A stretch of 31,919 nt of DNA, taken from contig JANNDW010000406.1 of NCBI GenBank assembly GCA_031378125.1, forward strand, positions 1 to 31,919. Reading direction: 5' to 3'. The number at the start of each line of letters is the position of its first letter. Positions within the stretch are counted from its first letter, which is position 1. The notes under the pieces are model-generated. The model ran no database searches. It had not been told where the DNA came from and worked only from the letters and a program-made list of their open reading frames with translations. This document shows, piece by piece, positions 1-6,903 of the stretch. The position numbers and the translations under genes were made by a program. This DNA comes from LGRD01 sp031378125 (lineage in GTDB: Bacteria > Pseudomonadota > Gammaproteobacteria > Burkholderiales > Burkholderiaceae_C).

Positions 1-1154
1 GACACACCCAGGCCGGCGATGATGTTGGTGCCGTGGCCGGTGGTGGAGGCCTCTGCGATGTGCTGCACCGGCTTGTACTGGGTGCCGGTGTAGTACTCGG
101 TCACCCAGACCAGCGCGGCGGTCAGCACCAGGCCGACGGCGCAGGTGCCGAACAGCTTCAGGTGGGTACCGTCTCCGAGCGCATCGGCCGGCATGAACAT
201 CGTGGTCACGAAGTAGAAGGCGATCAGCGACAGCACGCCCGCGACGGCCAGGCCCTTGTACAGGGCCGGCATCACGTTCTTCATCCCCGGCGAGGCCTTG
301 ACGAACGAGCAGCCGATGATCGAGGCGATGATCGATACCGCGCCGAGCAGCAGCGGGTACACCACCGCCGCCATCGGCGCCGCGGTGACGACCAGCGCGC
401 CGAGGGCCATGGTCGCGATCAGCGTCACGGCGTAGGTCTCGAACAGGTCGGCCGCCATGCCGGCGCAGTCGCCCACGTTGTCGCCCACGTTGTCGGCAAT
501 CACCGCCGGGTTGCGCGGGTCGTCTTCGGGGATGCCGGCCTCGACCTTGCCCACCAGGTCGGCGCCCACGTCGGCGCCCTTGGTGAAGATGCCGCCGCCC
601 AGCCGAGCAAAGATCGAGATCAACGACGCGCCGAAGGCAAAGCCCAGCAAGGGCTTGAGCAGCGACGCCAGGCTCTTGTCGGGCGTGGTGTTGCCGTTGC
701 CGGTGAGGAAAAGGAAGAAGATCGTCACGCCCAGCAGGCCCAGGCCCACCACCAGCATGCCGGTGATGGCGCCGCCCTTGAAAGCCACGTCCAGCGCCGG
801 CGCGATGCCTTTGGTGGCGGCCTGCGCGGTGCGCACGTTGGCCTTGACCGACACGTTCATGCCGATGAAGCCGCAGGCGCCCGACAACACCGCGCCCAGC
901 ACGAAGCCGACCGCACTGGTGCTGTCGAGAAAGATGCCGATCAGGATGGCCAGCACCACGCCGACGATGGCAATCGTCTTGTACTGCCGCGCCAGGTAGG
1001 CTGCGGCGCCTTGTTGAATGGCGCCGGCGATTTCTTGCATGCGCGGGTTGCCCGCATCCTGGCGCAGGATCCAGCTTCGCTGCACGAAGCCGTAGACGAC
1101 GGCGGCCAAGCCGCAGGCCAGCGCAAAGTAAAGCGCCATTGAAGTCGAGATCAA
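1..1154 (-). CDS. hppA: Membrane-bound proton-translocating pyrophosphatase, N-terminal part (runs off the window)
   Basis: This integral membrane pump couples hydrolysis of pyrophosphate to export of H+ (or Na+) across the cytoplasmic membrane. About 384 N-terminal codons are present; family members are usually about 670–720 residues, so the rest lies to the left. The minus-strand translation has the family's substrate loop (DVGADLVGKVE, then EDDPRNPAVIADNVGDNVGD) between several hydrophobic helices. The start is most likely the TTG at 1154. It has an AAGGAG ribosome site (1161–1166) six bases upstream, whereas the in-frame ATG at 1139 is 21 bases from that site. The residue that separates K+-dependent from K+-independent pumps lies beyond the window, so the subclass cannot be read. 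The gene diverges from ppa, which encodes the soluble enzyme for the same substrate. Confidence 0.95.
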   Translation of the reverse strand, partial: MISTSMALYFALACGLAAVVYGFVQRSWILRQDAGNPRMQEIAGAIQQGAAAYLARQYKTIAIVGVVLAILIGIFLDSTSAVGFVLGAVLSGACGFIGMNVSVKANVRTAQAATKGIAPALDVAFKGGAITGMLVVGLGLLGVTIFFLFLTGNGNTTPDKSLASLLKPLLGFAFGASLISIFARLGGGIFTKGADVGADLVGKVEAGIPEDDPRNPAVIADNVGDNVGDCAGMAADLFETYAVTLIATMALGALVVTAAPMAAVVYPLLLGAVSIIASIIGCSFVKASPGMKNVMPALYKGLAVAGVLSLIAFYFVTTMFMPADALGDGTHLKLFGTCAVGLVLTAALVWVTEYYTGTQYKPVQHIAEASTTGHGTNIIAGLGV

Positions 1155-1164
1155 GAGAGTCTCC

Positions 1165-1408
1165 TTGCTGTTTTAGTGATCGGGTGGACAGGGATTTTGG
1201 ATGGCCGCGCGCCTGACCCGAAAGGCGCTTCTTATACTGCCGTGACGATTGCGACCGTATCCGCCCGCGATGCTAAGGGATGCCTGCGGACAAGGCAATC
1301 CGACGGCAACGCCGCGTTCTTGTGAAGCGACACAGGGCTCGCTTCGTCGGATCAGTGACAGGCTGGCGCTTAGAATTCGGGTTATCCCCGTGTGATTGAG
1401 ACAACACC
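1165..1408. promoter_or_regulatory. Divergent hppA/ppa intergenic region
   Basis: These 244 bases must hold the promoters of both pyrophosphatase genes. A CTTATA at 1231–1236 reads TATAAG on the minus strand and could be a -10 box for hppA. TAGAAT at 1371–1376 could be a -10 box for ppa. Neither has a convincing -35 box at the right distance. I see no leader ORF or clear operator. Confidence 0.35.
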
Positions 1409-1948
1409 ATGAGCCTGGACAAAGTCACCGCTGGTCCCAAAGCGCCGGAGCAGTTCAACGTGATCATCGAGATCCCGATGAACGCCGACCCGATCAAGTA
1501 CGAGGTCGACAAGGACAGCGGGGCGATTTTCGTCGACCGCTTCATGAGCACGGCGATGCACTATCCCTGCAACTACGGCTACATCCCGAAGACGCTGTCG
1601 GACGATGGCGACCCGGTCGACGTGCTGGTGATCACGCCGTTTGCGCTGGCGCCGGGTGTGGTGGTGACGTGCCGGCCGATTGGCGTGCTGAAGATGGCAG
1701 ACGAGGCCGGCGGAGACGCCAAGCTGCTGGCCGTGCCCATCGACAAAATTCTGTCCATCTACACCCATTGGCAAAAGCCCGAGGACATGAACCCGTTGCG
1801 GCTCAAGACCATTCAGCATTTCTTCGAGCACTACAAGGATCTGGAGGATGGCAAGTGGGTCAAGATTGTCGGCTGGGAAGGCCCGCAGTCGGCAAAAGAC
1901 GAGATCACCTCGGGCATCGCGGCCTACGCCAAGGCGCATCCCCAGTAG
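1409..1948 (+). CDS. ppa: Soluble inorganic pyrophosphatase (family I)
   Basis: This cytoplasmic Mg2+-dependent enzyme hydrolyses pyrophosphate to phosphate and so pulls biosynthetic reactions forward. The 179-residue product has the usual length for bacterial family I enzymes. The signature DGDPVDVLV covers residues 66–74. The metal-binding aspartates D66, D68, D71, D98 and D103 are all present, each one position later than in the E. coli enzyme. The ATG is preceded only by a weak TGAGA. A strong intrinsic terminator begins 34 bases after the stop, so the gene is probably monocistronic. Its divergent neighbour hppA uses the same substrate to build an ion gradient. Confidence 0.98.
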   Translation: MSLDKVTAGPKAPEQFNVIIEIPMNADPIKYEVDKDSGAIFVDRFMSTAMHYPCNYGYIPKTLSDDGDPVDVLVITPFALAPGVVVTCRPIGVLKMADEAGGDAKLLAVPIDKILSIYTHWQKPEDMNPLRLKTIQHFFEHYKDLEDGKWVKIVGWEGPQSAKDEITSGIAAYAKAHPQ

Positions 1949-1982
1949 CCGGCCAACCGCGGCGGGCCGGCCGCACACAGAA

Positions 1983-2010
1983 GGGGGAGCGTTTGCTCCC
2001 CTATTCTTTT
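1983..2010 (+). terminator. Intrinsic terminator after ppa
   Basis: GGGGAGC (1984–1990) and GCTCCCC (1995–2001) form a perfect 7-bp stem around a GTTT loop, followed by the T-rich TATTCTTTT. This is a standard Rho-independent terminator and separates ppa from the peptidase gene. Confidence 0.88.
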
Positions 2011-2073
2011 GCGCCTGGGCCGGGCGCCGACCCGGCCTCTAAACTGCGCTCGTCCTGTCTACCGCTGCCGACC

Positions 2074-4788
2074 ATGCGCAATCGTTTTCTCGCCGCCGTT
2101 CTGATCTGCTGGCTTGGCACCGGCGTGGCCCAGGTGAAACCAGCGGCACCGGCCTTGACCCAGGTGGCAGCGGTTGAGGGGATCACCGAGTACCGCCTGG
2201 GCAACGGGCTGCAGGTGCTGTTGGTCCCCGACGACTCCAAGCCCACCACCACGGTCAACGTGACCTACCGGGTCGGTTCCCGGCACGAGAACTACGGCGA
2301 AACCGGCATGGCCCATTTGCTGGAACACATGCTGTTCAAGGGCTCTCCCAAACACCCCAAGGTGTGGGCCGAGTTTGAAAAGCGCGGCCTGGCCGCAAAC
2401 GGCAGCACCTGGTTCGACCGCACCAACTACACCGCCAGTTTTTCCGCCAACGACGACAACCTGCGCTGGTACCTGGGCTGGCAAGCAGACGCGATGGTCA
2501 ACAGCTTCATCGCCCGCAAAGACCTGGACACCGAGATGACGGTGGTGCGCAACGAAATGGAACGCGGCGAAAACAGCCCGGACAGTGTTCTGCTCCAAAA
2601 GACCCTGGCCTCGATGTACGAGTGGCACAACTACGGCAAGGAAACCATCGGCGCGCGCGCCGACGTGGAGAACGTCGACATACCGCGCCTGCAGGCTTTC
2701 TACCGCGAGTATTACCAGCCCGACAACGCCACGCTGATCGTGGCCGGCAAATTCCCCGAAGACCGCATCCTGGCCTGGGTGGCCGAGGCCTTTGGCAAGG
2801 TCAAGCGGCCGGCCCGCAAGCCGCGCATCTTCTACACACTCGACCCGGCGCAAGACGGCGAGCGCAGCGTGACACTGCGGCGCTCGGGCGGGGTGCCGCT
2901 GCTGTATGCCGGCTATCACATTCCACCGGGGCCGCACCCGGACTACGCGGCGCTGGAAGTGCTCAATCTGGTGATGGGCGACACGCCGTCGGGCCGGCTG
3001 CACAAACGCTTGACTGAAAAGCAGCTCGCCGCCAGCACATTCGCCTATGCCCAGGGCCTGGCGGAGCCGGGCTTTGCGGTGTTCGGCGCGCAGCTCGGCC
3101 CGGGGCAAGACAGCGAGCCGGCACGAGTCGAGATGCTGGCCACGCTGGAATCGGTGGCGCGCGAGCCGATCACCATGGAGGAGCTCAAACGTGCCAAGGC
3201 GAAATGGCTGAAGGGCTGGGAGCAGGCGTTCAGCAACCCGGAAACCGTTGGCGTTTCGCTGTCCGAATCGATTGCGATGGGCGACTGGCGGCTATTTTTC
3301 CTGCTGCGCGACCGCGTGCGCGACACCGCGTTGGCAGACGTGCAGCGAGTCGCCGAGGAGCGCCTGCTGGCCAGCAATCGAACCCTCGGCATCTACCTGC
3401 CAACCGAGAAACCGCAGCGTGCGCCGGCGCCCGCCAAGGTCGACGTGCAGCAGAGCCTGAAGGACTTCAAGCCGCAGGCCGCGGCCGGCAAGGTCGAGAT
3501 CTTCGAGGCCACGCCCGCCAACATCGACGCGCGCACGCGCCGCTTTGACGTGGGGGGTGTGAAGTTGGCGCTGCTGCCCAAGGGCACCCGGGGTGGTGCG
3601 GTACACGCCGTTTTGGCGCTGCATTTTGGCGACGAAGCGAGCCTGCAAGGGCAGGGCGAGGTGGCCGATGCGGTGGCTGCCTTGCTGGACAAGGGCACGG
3701 CGACCCTGACCCGCCAGCAGGTGCAAGACCGGTTGGACCAACTCAAGACTGAACTGAGCGTCAGCGGCGGGACGGGCCGCGTGACGCTGGCACTGTCGTC
3801 GCGCAAGGAACACTTGGCCGCGGCGATTGCCCTGGTGGGCGACTTGCTGCGCAAGCCGGTGTTTCCGCCCGAAGCGCTCGACGAGCTCAAGCGCCAGACG
3901 CTCAGCAGCATCGAGCAGCAACGCAAGGAGCCCGAAGTGGTTGCCGAAAACACGCTGGCGCGGCTGGGCAATCCGTATCCGCGCGGTGACCCGCGGTATG
4001 CACGCAGCTTCGATGAGATGGTGGCGGACGCCAACGCCCTGAGCGTTGAGAAAGTGCGCGCCTTCCACAGCCGCTTCTACGGCGCGGCGAAGGCCGAGTT
4101 CGGTGCGGTCGGCGACATGGACGCGGAGGAAGTGCGCAGCGCGGTGCTGGCCGCGTTGGGCGACTGGATGGGCGGCGCGCCGTTCAAACGAGTGCCGCAC
4201 CCGCTGGTGGCCGTCAGGCCGGACAGGCTGTTGCTGGCCACGCCGGACAAACAGAATGCCACGATGCTGGTGCACCAGAGCGTGCCTTTGTCCGATGCGG
4301 ACCCCGACTACCCGGCGCTGATGATGGCCAACCACCTGCTCGGCGGCGGTGGCAACTCGCGCTTGTGGAAACGCATCCGCGAGAAGGAAGGGCTGTCATA
4401 CGACGTGCGCAGCAGCGTCGGGTGGAGCCAGTTCGAGCCCAACTCGGACTGGCAGGCGAGCGCCATCTTCGCGCCGCAAAACCGGGCCAAGGTCGAAGAC
4501 GCGTTTCGCGAGGAGCTGGCCCGCGCGTTGAAGGACGGGTTCAGCGCCAACGAGCTGGAAGAGGGGCGGCGCGGCTTGCTCAACTTCAGGCGCCTGTCCA
4601 GGGCGCAGGACAGCACGGTGGCGTTCGCCTTGGCCAGCAATCTCCACCTCGGTCGCAGCTTTGCCATCTCGGCCAAGGTCGATGCGGCCCTGGGCCAGCT
4701 CACGTTGGCCGAGGTCAATGCGGCGCTGCGCAAGTACATCAAGCCAGAGGGTTTCGTGGCGGCTTTTGCCGGTGATTTCAAACCCTGA
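2074..4788 (+). CDS. Exported M16-family zinc metallopeptidase (two-domain, pitrilysin/insulinase type)
   Basis: The 904-residue protein begins with a probable Sec signal peptide (residues 1–20, MRNRF... ending GVAQ), so it should work in the periplasm. The first half carries the inverted zinc motif HLLEH (H81, E84, H85) and a downstream glutamate in the sequence NEME (E161), the expected third ligand about 76 residues on. Further M16 folds follow. The second half, starting near residue 500, resembles M16 but lacks HxxEH, as is normal for the non-catalytic half of these clamshell peptidases. The ATG at 2074 was chosen because the signal peptide starts there; the open frame extends further upstream only by running through ppa. 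No good Shine–Dalgarno is visible. Substrates are unknown, though the family degrades peptides and misfolded fragments. Its stop overlaps a possible start of the next gene, so the two are probably co-transcribed. Confidence 0.93.
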   Translation: MRNRFLAAVLICWLGTGVAQVKPAAPALTQVAAVEGITEYRLGNGLQVLLVPDDSKPTTTVNVTYRVGSRHENYGETGMAHLLEHMLFKGSPKHPKVWAEFEKRGLAANGSTWFDRTNYTASFSANDDNLRWYLGWQADAMVNSFIARKDLDTEMTVVRNEMERGENSPDSVLLQKTLASMYEWHNYGKETIGARADVENVDIPRLQAFYREYYQPDNATLIVAGKFPEDRILAWVAEAFGKVKRPARKPRIFYTLDPAQDGERSVTLRRSGGVPLLYAGYHIPPGPHPDYAALEVLNLVMGDTPSGRLHKRLTEKQLAASTFAYAQGLAEPGFAVFGAQLGPGQDSEPARVEMLATLESVAREPITMEELKRAKAKWLKGWEQAFSNPETVGVSLSESIAMGDWRLFFLLRDRVRDTALADVQRVAEERLLASNRTLGIYLPTEKPQRAPAPAKVDVQQSLKDFKPQAAAGKVEIFEATPANIDARTRRFDVGGVKLALLPKGTRGGAVHAVLALHFGDEASLQGQGEVADAVAALLDKGTATLTRQQVQDRLDQLKTELSVSGGTGRVTLALSSRKEHLAAAIALVGDLLRKPVFPPEALDELKRQTLSSIEQQRKEPEVVAENTLARLGNPYPRGDPRYARSFDEMVADANALSVEKVRAFHSRFYGAAKAEFGAVGDMDAEEVRSAVLAALGDWMGGAPFKRVPHPLVAVRPDRLLLATPDKQNATMLVHQSVPLSDADPDYPALMMANHLLGGGGNSRLWKRIREKEGLSYDVRSSVGWSQFEPNSDWQASAIFAPQNRAKVEDAFREELARALKDGFSANELEEGRRGLLNFRRLSRAQDSTVAFALASNLHLGRSFAISAKVDAALGQLTLAEVNAALRKYIKPEGFVAAFAGDFKP

Positions 4789-4802
4789 TGGAGCGTGATG
4801 CG

Positions 4803-5693
4803 ATGGACGCACTGAGCACGCCGAAAGAAAGGTTCGAGGGCTTGCCCGGCTACGCCTGGCCGGCTGCGACGCTGCGCAACGACGCCACCGCGCAACTGAA
4901 CCTGGCCTACATCGACGCAGGTCCAGCCCAGGCACATACGGTGTTCCTGTGCTTGCACGGCAACCCGTCGTGGAGCTACCTGTACCGCAAGATGATCCCG
5001 GTGTTTCTGGACAGCGGCGCGCGGGTCGTGGCGCCGGATCTGATCGGCTTCGGCAGGTCCGACAAGCCGGTGCGCGAAGCCGACCACGGCTTCGACTTTC
5101 ACCGTGGCAGCTTGCTGTCGCTGCTGGACGCGCTGGACCTGCGCAACATCACCTTGGTCGTGCAAGACTGGGGCGGCTTGTTCGGCCTGACGCTGCCGAT
5201 GCACGGCCCCCATCGCTTCAAGCGCCTGCTGGTGATGAACACCGGTTTTGGCACCGGCCAGGTGAGCGAGGGCTTTCGCGCCTGGCGCGCGTTCTCGAAT
5301 GCACGGCCCGACCTGGCGGTGGGTGCCTTGTTCAAACGCAGCGTGCCCGCACTCAGCGACGCCGAAGTCGCGGCCTACGACGCACCGTTTCCCGACGCGC
5401 GCTTCAAGGCGGCCTTGCGCGCTTTCCCCAACCTGGTGCCCGACCGGGCCGACGCGCCTGGCGCGGCGCTGTCACGCCAGGCGATGCAATGGTTCAAGAC
5501 CCAGTGGACGGGCCAGAGCTTCATGGCCATCGGCATGCAAGACCCGGTGATGGGGCTGGCGCCGATGCTCAGCCTGCGCGCTGCCATTCCCGGCTGCCCG
5601 GAACCGTTGCGGGTGGAAGAGGGCGGCCATTTCGTGCAGGAGCAGGGCGAGCAGATCGCGCGCGCCGCGTTGGCCCATTGGGGTGAGCGCTGA
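4803..5693 (+). CDS. Haloalkane dehalogenase homologue (DhlA-like, subfamily I alpha/beta hydrolase)
   Basis: The 296-residue protein follows Xanthobacter DhlA (310 residues) closely along its length. The oxyanion segment HGNPSWSYLYRKM is present. The catalytic set can be read as nucleophile D122 (VVQDWGG), halide-binding W123 and W161, acid D247 (GMQDP) and base H276 (GGHFVQE), matching DhlA D124, W125, W175, D260 and H289. Known members hydrolyse carbon–halogen bonds to an alcohol and halide in the cytoplasm; the natural substrate here is unknown. About 11 residues of the DhlA cap, just before the second tryptophan, are missing. I prefer the ATG at 4803: GGAG lies nine bases upstream and the protein then starts like DhlA. 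The alternative ATG at 4788 overlaps the peptidase stop but has no ribosome site. The protein could be an epoxide or ester hydrolase relative, but the two tryptophans argue for dehalogenation. Confidence 0.87.
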   Translation: MDALSTPKERFEGLPGYAWPAATLRNDATAQLNLAYIDAGPAQAHTVFLCLHGNPSWSYLYRKMIPVFLDSGARVVAPDLIGFGRSDKPVREADHGFDFHRGSLLSLLDALDLRNITLVVQDWGGLFGLTLPMHGPHRFKRLLVMNTGFGTGQVSEGFRAWRAFSNARPDLAVGALFKRSVPALSDAEVAAYDAPFPDARFKAALRAFPNLVPDRADAPGAALSRQAMQWFKTQWTGQSFMAIGMQDPVMGLAPMLSLRAAIPGCPEPLRVEEGGHFVQEQGEQIARAALAHWGER

Positions 5694-5703
5694 TCGGCGC
5701 TGA

Positions 5704-6903
5704 TCAAACGGCGCTCTTGAACGGCAGCCGGTCGTTGAGCTCGTCAATATAGTTTTCAACGCCCGCGCCTTCACGCGCGAGAAAGTCGCCCACCGCCTGC
5801 GCGAACTGCGGGTGGGCCAGCCAGTGGGCCGACCAGGTTTGCACGGGAAGAAGCCCGCGCGCCATCTTGTGCTCGCCTTGTGCGCCGCCTTCAAACCGAA
5901 GGTAACCCTGCGCAACGCACCACGCCAGCGGCTGGTAATAGCAGGCCTCGAAATGCAGGCAGTTCACGTGCTCGGTGGCGCCCCAGTAGCGGCCGAACGC
6001 TGAGCCGCGGGCCGGGTCGATGGCGATCAGCGAGACGGCAATCCGCTCAGCCCCGCGCCAGGCAATGAACAGCAGCCAGTGGTTGGCCATCGTGCCGGCC
6101 ATCCGGACAAAGAAGTCGCGCGTGAGGTAGGGCGTGGAATGGTGAGCGCGGTAGGTGAGCGTGTAGCAGCGGTAGAAGAAGTCCCAATCGGCCGGCGTGA
6201 TCTCGTCGCCCCGGTGGGTGGTGAAGCTAACGCCTGCCTCGATCACGCGGCGGCGCTCTTGCTGGATCTTCTTGCGCTTCTCGCGCTGCAGGCTGGCCAG
6301 AAAGTCCGCGAAGTCGGCATACGGCTGTGGCTCGCGGTTGGTCCAGTGGAACTGCACGGTGCTGCGCATCATCCAGCCGGCGTCCCGCGCGGCCTGCTGG
6401 TCGGCTTCATCGATGAACAGCAAGTGGGCGGACGACAACTTCGCCTCGCGCGCGAACTGCTGCATGGCTTGCAGCAGCACGCCGCGAGCGGCTGCATCAC
6501 GCACCAGCAGCCGCGGGCCGGGCACGGGGGTGAACGGCACGGCGTTCAGCAGCTTCGGGTAGTAGCGCAGGCCGTGGCGCTGGTAGGCGTCGGCCCAGGC
6601 CCAGTCGAACACGTACTCGCCGTAGGAATGGTCCTTCAGGTACAGCGGGCAGGCGGCGATCAGCGCGTCACCTTCGGTCACGTTGAGGAACTGGGGCGTC
6701 CATCCGGTGCCGTGGGTGGCGCTGCCCGAATCGTGCAGTGCGCGCAGGTACTCGATACGCATGAAGGGCGTGCTGGCGGCTTGCGCATCCAGCAAGGCAT
6801 TCCATTGCGCGGTGTCGATCTGGGCCGGGTCTGCGACGACCCGAATGACATAATCAATCGAGCCTTTCTCCGCTTTGTTTTTCTGTCCCGTCGGGTCTCG
6901 CAT
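5704..6903 (-). CDS. FemAB-like / GNAT-superfamily acyltransferase family protein (PF04339 type)
   Basis: The 399-residue protein belongs to the FemAB_like family, annotated in databases as peptidoglycan biosynthesis or recognition, with a double GNAT-like fold. No member I know of has a firmly established substrate. Typical segments are STPFMRIEYLRALHDSGSA near residue 45, a basic stretch QREKRKKIQQERRR near residue 210, and the C-terminal GRYWGATEHVNCLHFEACYY followed by FEGGAQGEHKMARG. I see no signal peptide or transmembrane helix, so it is probably cytoplasmic. The start is fixed by position: the ATG at 6903 abuts the nadE ATG (CATATG), and no usable start codon occurs before the conserved domain begins. 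Its promoter must therefore lie inside nadE. It converges with the dehalogenase gene, with ten bases between the stops. Confidence 0.85.
   Translation of the reverse strand: MRDPTGQKNKAEKGSIDYVIRVVADPAQIDTAQWNALLDAQAASTPFMRIEYLRALHDSGSATHGTGWTPQFLNVTEGDALIAACPLYLKDHSYGEYVFDWAWADAYQRHGLRYYPKLLNAVPFTPVPGPRLLVRDAAARGVLLQAMQQFAREAKLSSAHLLFIDEADQQAARDAGWMMRSTVQFHWTNREPQPYADFADFLASLQREKRKKIQQERRRVIEAGVSFTTHRGDEITPADWDFFYRCYTLTYRAHHSTPYLTRDFFVRMAGTMANHWLLFIAWRGAERIAVSLIAIDPARGSAFGRYWGATEHVNCLHFEACYYQPLAWCVAQGYLRFEGGAQGEHKMARGLLPVQTWSAHWLAHPQFAQAVGDFLAREGAGVENYIDELNDRLPFKSAV
6847..6855 (+). promoter_or_regulatory. Probable -10 region of the nadE promoter
   Basis: GACATAATC contains the -10-like CATAAT at 6849–6854 and would give a leader of about 43 bases before nadE. 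The same nine bases occur upstream of ilvB and clpP. No matching -35 box is evident. The site lies inside the coding region of the FemAB-like gene on the other strand. Confidence 0.45.

Noticed and set aside
33..1142. Long plus-strand open frame opposite hppA
   Set aside because: Its translation is Arg/Gly/His-rich with no protein-like pattern, while the minus strand encodes a clear H+-pyrophosphatase. It is a GC-rich antisense shadow.
1396..2073. Upstream extension of the M16 peptidase frame
   Set aside because: It runs through ppa in another frame and through the terminator. The signal peptide begins at 2074.
6079..6903. Upstream extension of the nadE frame
   Set aside because: It is antisense to the FemAB-like gene and has an unprotein-like composition. 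NadE homologues start at about the ATG at 6904.
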